64,000 bases of DNA from Paragordius varius (lineage: Eukaryota; Nematomorpha): positions 7,750,001 to 7,814,000 of the forward strand of contig OZ176050.1 of the NCBI GenBank assembly GCA_964247055.1, read 5' to 3'. The notes beneath the pieces are model-generated. The model had not been told where the DNA came from, searched no databases, and saw only the letters and a list, made by a program, of their open reading frames with translations. The position numbers and the translations under genes were made by a program. The first letter of the stretch is position 1. Each line of letters begins with the position of its first letter. Below, piece by piece: positions 42,501 through 54,026 of the stretch.

Positions 42501-44452
42501 TGGACAATTTTTGATAAACAAGGATTTCAAAGGCAGGTATTAATCAATTGAAAAGCAATCTATATGATTTAGCCCAGGGGTGTCCAACACTCTTCAAAAT
42601 ATTTTGTAGCCCGCGTAAAACTTCAAATTTCGTAATCTTGGTAAAATTTAATGTCTTAATAAATTTCCTGAATATATTCCGAATTTAGGCAATAATTTGC
42701 AAAAATTGTTCAGTTTAATGTTAAAAATCAATAAAATATTTGTTAATTCCTATATTTTTTCGAAATCGGCCCGTCGGATTTTTCATTCAAACATGGAGTC
42801 CGATAAGCCATTTGTGTTAGACACGCCTGATTTAAGGGAGTTACTAAACATAAGTAAGGCCTTTTAAATTTCATTTTTAGCAGAAATAACTTTAATTACA
42901 ATTAGTATTAATACAAATTTAAACCATAAGATAAAAACACCCCCAAAGCGTATTTTACCATTAAAATTTTGATGTGCGTTTTTTTTGATTTTTTAGTTTT
43001 GTAAAAACGAGATTGTTACTAATTTTTAATTGTTATTCTTACAGTGCACTTTAATTTAACACTAATTGTGATTAATAACACTAAGGACTAAAATTTGACA
43101 GTGGAAATCTCTGCACCAAATAGACTAAGATTAGAGAATTATGTAATTGAATAAAGAACTCAACTGAATAAAATGTCAACACCATTTTAGAAAATATATG
43201 TGACCTTAAAATGTTAATTAATTTGTACCAATTTAAAAGCTTTGTCCTTGATAAAATAGTTATAATTTTAGGATCTCTAAATAATTAAAAATATACCAAT
43301 GACGCCTCTGAAATTCTTTGTCAAAATACTTAAGACAAAAAACATTTATTTAATTTGGATAAGATAAAAAATTCAAAATCGGTATAATTTCTTTGAAGTT
43401 GTGGTTGTATAAAAACAAAAATGCTACAGTTTGCATGAGAAATGAATTAATCAAAAAATAAATTAGTTTTTATAAGACACCACAAACACACAGAATAACT
43501 CTTTTTAGAGATATGCGTTAAATTTTTTTTAATAATTTTTTATCCAGGAAAACAAGGTCACAATCTTAATTTTCATTATCTGACATATTCTAATTCAAAT
43601 TTTTCATATTTTACGCCTAAAATATTAGCAAAAAAAATATAAACAGGAATATATATTAAGTTCAAGTTTCCAATAATATTTCATAACTAACTCTATGAGA
43701 TAAAAATATGGAAAAAATAAATTTATAAAACAAATATTAAAATTAATAAACAAAGAAACCTTTTGAGATAATTAATTTCCTTTTTTGATGTGCGCGCTAG
43801 TTTTCAATATAGGCAAAAAAATGTTATATGTTAAAAATTTATATATATATGGAGGATTAGGTGGTAAACGGATTTTTAATCCTTAAAGTAATCGATTTTA
43901 TTGATGCACATCGAAACGTTAATTTTATTTTAATACATAAATCTTGTAAAATAATTTATCTAATTAAATTTTTAAAAACAATCAATAAATAATTAAAAAT
44001 AGTAATAAAAAAAAAATCTTCATGAAAACTTTGAAATCAATTTCAAACAACCAAATTAAGGCCGAATAAGTTAGTTTTCACAATGATTGAAAAAAAAAAG
44101 AAAATAATAGAAAATGTTCAACTTTAATGAGTGGTATTACCTAATAAATTAGGGTTTAAGAATTTTTTATATCAATATTATGCAAATAACCTTGAAGGAA
44201 TGGAATAACTCGACATACGGAGGCACCAAAAATAAAACGCTTCAAGACAGTCCCAATCACGGTAAATGGTAAACAGAATATAGTGAGTAAAAGATCGGTG
44301 ATTGATATATTTAGCAGGTAAACATTTGTAACATTACGTAAGCCTTTATGCTTAGCTAATGTTAAAATGACTAGGAAATTTCCCACAATAGAAAAAATAA
44401 ATATTAGTGTGCTCACCGTTATAACGGCAATGTTAACAGGTGAAAGAGTCAT
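33593..44452 (-). CDS. Cholecystokinin/sulfakinin-like receptor (class A GPCR), three exons
   Basis: A plasma-membrane neuropeptide receptor. Exons on the minus strand: 44452-44191, 36308-35824, 34633-33593; phases 1 and 0, GT-AG, 595 residues. Exon 1 holds TM1 (VGNFLVILTLAKHKGLR), TM2 and Cys80. Exon 2 holds TM3 with ERY at about 104-106, HPLKSKKWQTRNHA in loop 2, and TM4. Exon 3 holds Cys253 (RACRESWPNN), TM5, a third intracellular loop of about 165 residues, TM6 with CWTP, and TM7 with NPFTY. The RMLIIIILEFFLCWTPVYLINTW-type TM6 and WQTRNHA loop are typical of CCK/sulfakinin receptors; other peptide receptors of the family remain possible. Odd points: the second extracellular loop is about 110 residues, with NET, NGT and NQS sequons, and the N-terminus before TM1 is only about eight residues. 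A 5' non-coding or missed coding exon may exist. Confidence 0.88.
34634..35823 (-). other. Intron 2 of the CCK-like receptor
   Basis: AT-rich intron between exons 2 and 3, GTTGTAGT donor at 35823 and a CTATATAG acceptor. I see no repeat family or other gene in it. Confidence 0.7.
37068..38270 (+). mobile_element. hAT element with TTF-type zinc finger, 3' end lost
   Basis: Begins CAGTGGTGTACCGAGGGG, homologous to the 31531 end of the other hAT. Coding relics: from 37572 MPKISGYTNRKRK then ENKTNKMRMSMKSYLTK, and from about 37980 the TTF finger (SWFYRRVGKKQGFEDGPWLL, YCFCCLLFDRF, STHGFN, then HHENS-NHRKAF in a shifted frame). This is the N-terminus of ZMYM1-like hAT proteins. Several frame breaks and stops; no dimerisation domain or 3' terminus found. 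It sits in the receptor's large intron. Confidence 0.75.
38490..38725 (-). mobile_element. Family C MITE remnant
   Basis: Blocks GGCCTTTAAGGCGC, TTTTTGCTGCAATTTTTTTG and AAATCAGCTGCTTGCTTCAA align with 20150-20390 in the same orientation. Strongly decayed, ends uncertain. Confidence 0.35.
39311..39334. mobile_element. Orphan hAT-type terminus
   Basis: Inverted reading CAGGGGTGTTCAACATGCCA closely matches the CAGGGGTGTCCAACAC start seen at 31940 and 42575. I could not find its partner end. Confidence 0.35.
39335..42282. other. Receptor intron, no gene seen
   Basis: AT-rich, with short frames only. The stretch around 40340-41330 is less AT-rich than its surroundings and may be an eroded transposase, but I could not identify a family. 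Confidence 0.35.
42283..42520 (-). mobile_element. Family C MITE remnant
   Basis: CACTTCATTACCTTTTGGGG at 42290 is the family C terminus, followed by internal blocks (GTGGCCTTT, CTGCCACCAAAT) matching 20043-20415. Its second end is not clear. Confidence 0.4.
42575..42829. mobile_element. hAT-type MITE
   Basis: 255 bp from CAGGGGTGTCCAACAC to TTGTGTTAGACACGCCTG. Flanks ATTTAGCC and ATTTAAGG share five bases, consistent with a worn 8-bp duplication. Non-coding. Confidence 0.6.
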
Positions 44453-46081
44453 TAATTTTTAATTTGAAAAATTATGGATTTTCATATTTATGGGATATTC
44501 ACAGAAATTAGATAAATTGATATAAAATGCTGGTGTATGCAAAGAAGGAGAAGGCATCAAAAAATATATATGGTATAAAGAATGCGTATAAGCCAAAATT
44601 AAAGATATCTTTTACTTATTAGTTGTGATATTTTTATTAGTCAGGATGTGATGTATGAGACGTTGAGAATATCTGTGTTTTCATGCACTAACTATTTATA
44701 CATGGTATGTTAAAACATAAGGAAATTTGCCAAAGACTAATCGTTTTTCTATTATTGAATTGCGAAATTACTAATGAAAGAAAAACTGTAAAACTATTCA
44801 TATTGAAAGAAACCTTAATACAAATACGTATTTTTAATTAGAGGAAGGGAAAATTACTTGGGTAAATATTGAAAATAAAATTTAATTAATCAATATATTA
44901 AACACATTCATATTTTTCTACCTTCAAGTTGAGTTAATTGTGAATTATATTATATTTTCGCAGAGATAGGGAATTTAAATTTTAGTAATGAGTGGAATAT
45001 AAGCGTAAATTAAACAAAAAAGTTTTTATTCATCTCTTTCATTTTTGTATGCCACCCAATTTTAATTTTGCGATCTAATTATGAGGTTATTCTGTAACCA
45101 AAGTTTACTCTCAACAAATACTTCATTATAAACTATACTTGTAGTATTAAAAATTAATGTATTATGGTATTGTTTTTGTGTTCTAGCTAAAATCAATAAT
45201 TTAATTAAATCTAAATTACCATACGTATTAAGCATATAAAAATCTTTTATGCAAAATGTTTGATTAATCACATACAATCAATCACCAGGTATGTTCACCA
45301 ACTCGCAGTGACTGAGGAAAGTCCATATTTGGAAATAAATTTACAAGTTTGTTGTAAAATGTGATGTGTACTGTATTGATAGATGCTGATATAACCTTTT
45401 TTAAGAACAAACCGTGAACAAGATAAATATATAAATTATGCCAAATTTAGGATCAAAAAAGTAGTTATCTTAAATATTCGTATTTTTAATAAAACTAACC
45501 AGGTTACAACAAAATATAGGGGTAATGTTGCATATATGAAAAATAAATTAGATAATTAATTTTAAACAGAGAGTTGTGAGGATTTTAGTTATATAATGAT
45601 GGATTATGTTTGAAACTTTTCATATAAAATGGAACACATAATTTTTAATCTTAATTGAAAAGTCACAATTCTTAAGCGAAAGAGGGCCTCTTGCGGCCCG
45701 AGGGCGGGGTTTACTACTGACACATATAATTTTTCCGTTATGGGTTTTTGATTAAGGAGCTATAGTTTATAGCTTTGTTAAAATTTAGAGATTGTAAAAT
45801 TATTTAGAGTAGACACTTCAAATATTTAGAAGTAAATAATAGAAAAAGGCCTTATCTGGATAACTTTATCGTATTTTCTCTTTTACCATGCCTTGAGACT
45901 CTATTATATAGTTTATGGTTTTTACAAGAAGGTTATTTCAATAATTAATAAAATAAATGTTTTTATCTATAGATTAAAAAAATATGTAAATAATTATGCC
46001 TGTGGTTCTCTTCAAATGTTTAAGGTGAATATTCCGAAAAATATTGTTAAATGGAATTCCATTCTAATCGGATACAAAAAA
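44453..46081. other. Intergenic, no gene seen
   Basis: Upstream of the receptor start. At 45678-45718 there is a GC-richer GGGCCTCTTGCGGCCC block ending TACTACTG that looks like one end of a hAT element of the 46255 type; no partner end found. Confidence 0.4.
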
Positions 46082-48900
46082 ATATACCATTTACATTTCA
46101 TTTCCCTTGAACAATTCATATTCACCCTTAAGTAATTCGAATTCACCCTTGAACAATTCAAACTCACACCGAACAATTCTAATTAACCCTAAAATATATT
46201 GTGTTTTCGGACTAATATAACTCATTTATAATATGATCTCTTTATGGCATAGTTCAGTGGTACTCACCGAAAAAAATTGACGGGCCAAATATAATATATT
46301 TTTTTTTCAAGGGCCATGAACCTAATAATGGCAATTATTCCATAGCTATTTGACACATATGCATATATTTATACTCTAAATCAGTACAATGAATTTTTCG
46401 CGGATCTCATGTAAATCCAGCTAAAAACTGGTTTTGCACCATTTAGTTTAAAAAATTAAGGTAAATTGATAACAACATTTATTTTGATATTAACCAATAA
46501 TTTTTGACAAATTTGGTTTCCCCTGATGACAAGCCAATCTTAATCCGTCGTCCATTTGATCATTGGTTAAGCGATTGCTGTATGCATTCTTGCCATACTT
46601 CATTTTTAAATATGCCTTCTCTTACGTGTAAGTTGAGGGAAAAACAGTTAGGATTACTTCAGCACATTTTTTATATTTTCATTTTATTTGGCACATCTTG
46701 CCAATACTCTACATATCTTTCTTTCTTCGATACGATTCTCCTTAAATAAAGCCTCCAAATTGGAATCATTTTTTAAATCTACGAATTCTTCAATAATATC
46801 TGCCTGATCAAAACGGAAATGCTCAAGTTGCTTAATATTGGATATATCTATATGCCATGGATTTTCAACAAGTTTTAAGCAATTTTTAATATTTCTTAAT
46901 TCTTGAAATCTGAATTTCATTTCATTAGAAAAAAATGATAAATGATTGTTTATTATAATTCTCCGAAATTCCATATTTTCTTTTTGAATCGTTATAAGTG
47001 TTGGAAAATATAGGAGTGTTTTATTAAAATCTTGTTTCTATATTATTAATTTTTCTTCAAAAGCAAATATTTGATTAGCAAATTGGGTTATTATTTTGCT
47101 CCCTTGAAGACGTGTATTAAAAATACTTAGTTTATAAGTAATGTCGCAAAGGTAGGCAAAACCCACCATTTGTCACTATAAATTTCCTAGTCAAATTTTC
47201 TGTCTTCTTTTATAAATAATAGAATTTCATGTCTTAAAACAAAAAATATATTTAATACTTTGCTAAGGCTTAGCCATCTCACAGCGGTGTACAAAAGAAT
47301 ATGATTAAACTCACTACGGAAATCGTTCAGAAGGTTTTTAAATTTACGGCGGTTGAATTCTCTGCACGGATGTGGTTAACTATATACACAACCGTTTTAA
47401 TTACTGAATTGAGTGATTCATCTTTTACACGCGCAACCAAGATTTGCTGATGAATAAGCAGTGAAAGGATAAAATATTTTGCAAATCATAATCGTTTTTT
47501 AAAAGAGGAATAAATCCTTTGTTTATTCCAATCATAGAGGGACAGCTATGTATCCAGATCGAAACCAATTTTTTCATAGATATATTATTATTATTATTAT
47601 GGGAAAAAAAGCTAATTACAAGAAACTCTATTCCTTTCCTGGTATTCTTCATTGATAAAAATTTTAAATATTCCTCGTTGATTATGTTGTCGTTGAAAAT
47701 GGTGTTGAACTAATATCAGTGCTAGAATCAATAGCAATACTATATTTGCAGTTTCATAGAAATGTATTGTTAAAAATATTTTAGACATATCTTCAATGCG
47801 TCGAGCACATGTTGAATCAGAAAGTTGAAGTTTTCTTAATTTGCCTCATGACTTGTATCATGGAATTTAGTAAATAAAAAAGTGAAACTTGGGAATCAGT
47901 AAACGGGTCCATATTTTTTTTCCTAAATATATAAATTTCATACGAAGCTAATGTTACAGCTCTTTTTGTGGTAGAAAGCTATGGACACAATAGATTTTCA
48001 TTTCTGGTATACCTTAATCTTTTAATATTATTGTTTCTTTCTTCATGATTTTCTGGTAATTTATGAGAATGATGTATTGTAAAATGTTTTTCAATATTGT
48101 ATTTCTTATGTTTTCTTTACATATGCAGGTAACAACATTTTTATTTAAAACGACAAAGAATTTTTCTTCTTGATCTTTTTAAAAAAGCGATTTTATCGGA
48201 TAATTTACGTTTTTTAGCATTAGATGTCACACCTTGAAATTATGTTTAAATATTATGTATTTTTTCAAAAATATAGGAGTATAAATTGTATGCTATAAAA
48301 ATAACAGATCGAAATTATGTTGATTTGAAAAATATTTATGGGAATGAGTTATAAAAATAATGCAGGATAGCAATGAAAATATGTAGCAAGTTTGAGTAAA
48401 AGGCTTCTTAAATACAAAAATACAATAAAATTCAAAATAGAAAAGAAAATGGAATACAGAAACAGAAACAACATGTGCCAAAATTATGAAATCCTTTTGA
48501 TGTGGGGAGATTTTTCTACATTTAAAATTGGGTAAAAATAATTACCAAAATTAAAACTAAATAAATAAATTAATATTAAAATAAGCGAAAATCGATTATG
48601 TGTATTTAAAAAATTCATCTATAAAAAAAATAATTTAAGTATTATGGTCATAGGGCAATTTTAAAGCACTCTTAGGGCCGCATGCGGCCCGCTGGCCGCT
48701 GTTTGAGTATCACTGGCATAGTTTATTATTTCTTCAGTATTATTTGAATTTTAAACGTAATTTCATTTTTTTAAAATATAAATAAAAATATAGGTAATTT
48801 TTAATCTTAATAACCACATAATTTATTTAAGGGTGAATTTGAATTGTTCAAGGGTGATTTCGAATTGTTTGAGGGTGAATTTGAAGTGTAAATGGTATAT
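46082..48900. mobile_element. Foldback-like element with 21-bp tandem units at both ends, split by a hAT
   Basis: Outer ends are inverted: ATATACCATTTACATTTCA at 46082 and, read inverted from 48900, ATATACCATTTACACTTCAA. Inside each end lies a short array of about 21-bp units (consensus near AATTCGAATTCACCCTTGAA plus C), three to four per side and in opposite orientation. The hAT at 46255-48715 interrupts it, so the original element was only about 350 bp. Same architecture as 59861-60478. Confidence 0.65.
46255..48715 (-). mobile_element. hAT (Charlie/GTF2IRD2-like) DNA transposon, decayed
   Basis: Termini CAGTGGTACTCACC at 46255 and inverted CAGTGATACTCAAAC from 48715, with perfect 8-bp target duplications GCATAGTT (46247-46254, 48716-48723). 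Minus-strand transposase relics at 46974-46684 read EMKFRFQELRN, then ENPWHIDISN and EEFVDLKNDSNLEALF, matching the region before the dimerisation domain of GTF2IRD2/FAM200/ZBED5-type hAT proteins. Upstream coding (to about 48200) is broken by many stops and shifts. The inverted GGGCCGCATGCGGCCC near 48675 is a subterminal palindrome. Confidence 0.85.
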
Positions 48901-49079
48901 CATATACTCAATTTTTTAAAAAAATAATATAAACAACAAATTTTTTAATTATGATGGTCATTCAATTTAAGTGGAAAACCTTAAAAAATGTTTATACAAT
49001 AAACTTTAATAAAAATTAAAACAATAAATTTTATTTTTAAAAATAAGAACATATGTGGACCACTTATTTTGAAGGTGGA

Positions 49080-49206
49080 ACAGAACCAGATTGGTTCCTG
49101 GACGGTTGTAACCGGTTCCTTCTAGAATCTCATGAACTAAATTCTGGTTCAAAATTTTTTAAAAGTCTGGGGTAAAAAAACACCCCGAAAGGTAATGAAG
49201 TGTTAA
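49080..49206. repeat. Family C terminus and unclassified repeat
   Basis: AAAGGTAATGAAGTGTTAA at 49189-49206 is the inverted family C end with TTAA. The preceding AGAACCAGATTGGTTCC-like stretch resembles 59785-59815 and may belong to another family. Confidence 0.35.
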
Positions 49207-50565
49207 ATCATTTTAATGTAAATTTCTTTTTATTATTGAAATTTATATTACAATTTATATTTTAAGAATAATAAAAGTATCAATATGTTTTGGCTATTTT
49301 ATATTGTATAGAAGTAATTAAACTTAAAATTTCAATCACTTGATCTAGTGTGTCCAACACGCGGTGATTTGGATAAATACTAGTTCTATAATTTGCTAAA
49401 GATGCTAGTTTCAAAATATGATATTTTAACAAATTTTCTAAGGTCTTTTGAAATATTGAATTGCCAACAAAATAGCGAAAATTGGTGAAATAGAAGTATC
49501 GTAAGTCTTCTGCTTGAAATTAATTAAATCCGGTTCACAAAAGCCATGTGTTTGAATACCACTGCATTTGACCAAAATATCGAACCTTAAGCAAATTTTC
49601 AGCAAATATAATTACACTGTGCAACACGATTTTTAGACCAGAGTGAAAATCACTACATCTTATAGAGAATTTTTTTCTGAAAATAATGATATATTTAATA
49701 TTTTCCTAGCACTTTTTCGCGAGCCGCTAAAAGGTTTCAAAAATCCAAAAACCATCAAAAATGCCTGTTTTTGTAACCCTATAATTTTTTGAATTTTATA
49801 GCTTATTATTTATTTTTTGGAGGATATTACAAATTATATTTTAAAATTCATGTAACATTTTAAAATTTTTAAAAGTCTCTACTACTTTTTGATTTATTTA
49901 GAAAAAATGAAACTTAGCTCCAAAAAAATAGCGTTTCAAAACAATGAAAAATTAAGAGCCGTGCAGGCAACATACCATTTTTTATACATAACAAAATGGA
50001 AAAATTTCATGTTTAATTAAAAAATGTAAATATTAATTTTAGGAATGAATTAGTATATTTATAGTATAATTAATAAAATAATAAATATATAATATTAATT
50101 TGATATATATTATTTATAAATAAGAAATACTTTTAAACATGCTTATTTATTATGTATTGTACGTGATTATATGAATCATGATATTTTGTTTTTTAATATA
50201 CGAAAGTTTTTTTCAACAAATAAAAATATAAACATGCAAATAAATATAAACTGAAATGTTGAACTAACAGAGCAAAAAAGGCATTCATTTGTTTTTTTCT
50301 TTCATAATAAATATATTCGTATATTGTGTCTTAATTAAAAATATTTTAATATATTTATAATTTTGAAATCATTTCTGTATTAAATTTTTTAAAACCTTAG
50401 TAGTTTATAAATAAATTTACTTTAAAATAATAACAAAAATATATAATAACATAATTGAAATATTACTAAAAATCATATAATATTAATTCAAACACAGAGT
50501 TTATTATCCATTAACATTAATAAATTTAAAAATATTATCATTTTATTAAATTTATTATTATAACA

Positions 50566-51142
50566 TTAACACTTCGATTCAAATTGGGGTATCTAAATAC
50601 CCCAGACTAAATTTAAATTAATATTTTTAAAAAATACAGAAGGAAACGGTCCCAATTTAAATTTATGCTTCTATCTTGATAAAAATTATATAAATATGCC
50701 AAAATATCTTGATAAAATTTTGTTTTGAAAAAAAAGTTCCATCTCAAACTTCGACGCCATTTTTATTTTACAAAATTTTTGCAAAATATCGTCTTCATTT
50801 GATTTTAAAGGTAAAACTAAAGCTAATTTTTTATATAATTTACATCTAACATTGATTGAAATAGAAAAGCGGTTTATTTTGTATTATTTTTTAATTTTAC
50901 AATTTGACACATGTCACGTTGACGAAATTTTTACCTTTGGGTTTAGCTTAAAATAAGTAATATCAAGTATTATTGTTTTTTATATATTTCGGTTTATAAA
51001 TGTTATATAAGTGCAAAATTTTGCCATGGTTTTGAATATTTCCATACTTTTTAAAGTATTTGTTTTTAAAAAGGCCTGGGGTATCCAACTACCCCAATTT
51101 GAATCGAAGGACTAAAATGAGTGTGTTGTATCCAAGTGTTAA
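50566..51142 (+). mobile_element. TTAA-type MITE, family A, full copy
   Basis: Bounded by TTAA on both sides (50566-50569, 51139-51142). Near each end is a small palindrome, GGGGTATCTAAATACCCC at the left and GGGGTATCCAACTACCCC at the right. Very similar to 62320-62899. Nested in the CACTG element. Confidence 0.85.
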
Positions 51143-51190
51143 ATATATATACTATTTTTCATATTTATAAAAAAGCAATTAATTTTATTA

Positions 51191-51394
51191 CAGTCATGTA
51201 TATGTAGAATTGACAGAAATTCGTTTTTAAATGATTACAATTTGTTTTTAATTGTTTTAATGTTTGATATGTCAACTTTCAACATGCGCATTTTTAAGCA
51301 TTAAAACAATAATAGCTTATTTATTGTAAACAATTAAAAACAAAGTAAAATCAATTAAAAACGTATATCTGACAATTCTAAACATACATGACTG
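51191..51394. mobile_element. Mariner-type MITE
   Basis: 204 bp, TA-flanked, from CAGTCATGTATATGTAGAAT to the inverted copy ending ACATACATGACTG; subterminal GAATTGACAG and CTGACAATTC also pair. Nested in the CACTG element and sharing its terminus with 30958-31178. Confidence 0.8.
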
Positions 51395-52154
51395 TATTTT
51401 AGTAATGTATAATGAAAAGCTGTCAATCAAATGATGCCAGTATGTCTCTTAATTTTTCATTGTTTTGAAACGCTATTTTTTTGGAGCTAAGTTTCGTTTT
51501 TTCCAAATAAATCAAAAAGTAGTAGAGACTTTTAAAAATTTTAAAATGTTACATGAATTTTAAAATATAATTTGTAATATCCCCCCAAAAAAATATAATA
51601 AGCTATATAATTCAAAAAGTTATAGGGTTACAAAAACAGGCATTTTTGATGGTTTTTGGATTTTTGAAACCTTTTAGCGGCTCGTGAAAAAGTGCTAGGA
51701 AAATATTAAATATATCATTATTTTCAGAAAAAAATTCTCTATAAGATGTCGTAATTTTCACTCTGGTCGAAAAGAAAAGGATAAAATTTGTTGCACAGTG
51801 TTATTAGAAGCGGCATCGAGAAACGATCCAAAAAATAGAACAGACAAAAAAATGATTTAAAAACTTTTAACTGTTCCAAACCCTAGTAATTATTATTTTT
51901 ATTGACACGATATCAGATTTTCTGCACTCAGTGTATTTTTGGATCTGATTAAATTCAAGAAAAAACTTTGATTGCCATTGATCTTCTTCTGATGTTAAAA
52001 TCCCAGAATATAATTTAGAAAACGGATTTAAATCTAAGAAGCTATTATTTGGTTCGCATGGTTTAATTTTATATATGAGGAAAATCTTACGCCAATTTAA
52101 TAAATATGGTCTATAGATTAATAAAACTTTCAAATCAATAATTTATATCCTATA

Positions 52155-52752
52155 CTAGCGTAGATCTCGTGCTGCTACGCAGCCCGAGAAAGTCCTTCGG
52201 ACTTAGGGGGGAGGGGGCTATTTGAAATAAGGGACAATAAAATGATCCACATATGTGGATTATATCGAAACATTATTTAATAGATATGATTTTATAGGAA
52301 TTTTAAAACGGTGCGTTCAGAGTAATATACTGTTTACTTGGGGGAAAAATTGATTTAAAAAATTATTTTTGTGGACTTTGTTTTTTGAAAAAAATGGCAT
52401 TTTACGGGGGGAGCGGTTAAAAAGAGGGCCTAAATCAAAAAAGCGAAATGACTATGTTTGGCGCAATCGAAAATAAGTACACAAAAATGATATTTGAAAT
52501 TGAATGGACCAACACGTTCTCCAGAAAATTGTCTCAAAGACACGATTTTTGTGGACTTCTGTTTTCAAAAATAACCCGTTTTTCACACGGGGTGGGCCCG
52601 AACTGGGGGGCTATTTCAAAAAAACGGGCGAAGCTATTGTCGGGGCATTCATCAATGATTATATTTTTTCGACATTTGGATTTGAATGAGTCTACCGGTT
52701 TTCCGGTACCAGATCACAAAGCCAGCATTTTCCATTATTATAAATATATAGA
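52155..52752 (-). mobile_element. Non-autonomous Helitron-like element, copy 2
   Basis: 598 bp. On the minus strand it starts TCTATATATTTATAATAATG after an A and ends CTAG before a T, with the terminal hairpin at 52166-52188. Similar throughout to 30357-30868, with extra sequence near the hairpin (a CCTTCGGACTTAGG block) and near 52440. It carries a perfect ATCCACATATGTGGAT palindrome and the duplicated GTGGACTT block. The plus-strand frames at 52448-52807 are part of this repeat. Confidence 0.65.
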
Positions 52753-54026
52753 TTATACGCCTTTTCGATACAGGCCATTTATATTTTTTGCGAAATGTGT
52801 AGCTTAAATTTTTGAATTCGTCTTTTTTAGAATAAACTAAAATGATAATTCCAGTAAAAATGGAACAAAAGAAATCAAGACATTTATATACATAATGAGC
52901 TTCAAACCAGGCCCAAAAAGAGAAAAATCGGCATCAAGGAATTAAGAGATTAAAACTAGAAATAAATAGCAGCAAAACACATTCTTATTCTAAAACATTT
53001 CAATATGTCGGGAAAAAATATAAAATATGGCTAAATAAACATTATATTTATTTTTAGATAGATTTATCACACATATTTCTTATAATCAGTAAAATAAAAT
53101 ATTAGTTTATCGTTTTGCATAAAATACGATGGAAGGTCTAAATAACACCAATCAATACTGAAATTGGTTGCACGAGTCAAAGCAAGGTTTTCGAATCCCA
53201 ATAGAATCCATCAATCGTTCTGCTATCTATATGCATAGTATGAAACAAATATAATAATAACTATAATTGCAATCAACTTGCAAATATTATATCCTTTTGG
53301 ATTGGACATCATAATAAAATTTTGACATCTTGCCCGAAAGGAAATTAAAATTATAATATATACCGTTGAATAAAGAACATCATTAAAGTATATCAAGACT
53401 ATCCACAGAAGATGTCCATTTCTGCTGTCCTTTCATATCGCAATTCATAAGATTCAAAAATTTCAATCGTGTAATCCAACAACAAAGGAAATAATTATTT
53501 ATAAACATAAAATTGTAAGACAGATGTAATAATTGTATTTTATCATTGGTAATCTCTTTGACTAGATAATTTAATTTTAGAAAGTTAAAAAATATCATTT
53601 TAGCAGAAAATTTTTAATTTTTAGTTTTAAAATCTGATTTATTTAATTTTTGGTATAATAGGAATCTATACGTTAAAAACTATAAAATATGTTCTTTTAT
53701 ACATACAAGCGAAAAATAAATAATTAATTTTTAACCAAAAAAACATTCACATTGGTTAAAATTAAGCTCTTGGTTACACATCTACCCCAAAATATAATAT
53801 ACAGAAAATATGTCATAGAGTTAATATTATGATAATAAGCTAAATTTAAAAAATCATTCCATCACAGGCTTATTATTCACCAACATGTAAAATAGGCAAA
53901 ATACCTAATCTTCGATTACTTTTTGCCTTCAGGTTAAAATAAATTAAATTAAGGCATAGAAATTAACTTTAAAAAGTCTTGAATTACCAACAGAGAATTT
54001 GATAATTGTTATTGATGTAGGATATA
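52753..54026. other. Intergenic, no gene seen
   Basis: AT-rich spacer without a supported frame or recognised repeat. Confidence 0.5.

Larger units (their letters stand above)
49615..51800. mobile_element. CACTG-terminated element with long inverted arms
   Basis: Starts CACTGTGCAACACGA and ends with inverted CACTGTGCAACAAA. TTA flanks both ends (49612-49614, 51801-51803), a 3-bp duplication. Arms of about 350 bp (49615-49965 and 51450-51800) are inverted copies sharing blocks such as AGCGTTTCAAAACAATGAAA, and differ by scattered changes plus one indel near the right tip. CACTR ends with a 3-bp duplication fit EnSpm/CACTA, though no transposase is present. The AT-rich middle hosts a family A MITE and a mariner-type MITE. 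Confidence 0.65.

Noticed and set aside
46504-46749. Plus-strand frame in the hAT at 46255-48715
   Set aside because: Antisense of the transposase relic.
51867-52133. 88-codon minus-strand frame between the CACTG element and Helitron copy 2
   Set aside because: Composition is less AT-biased than expected, but I recognise no domain and no neighbouring exons.
52448-52807. 119-codon and 61-codon plus-strand frames
   Set aside because: Repeat-borne frames in the Helitron-like element, shared in part with 30357-30868.
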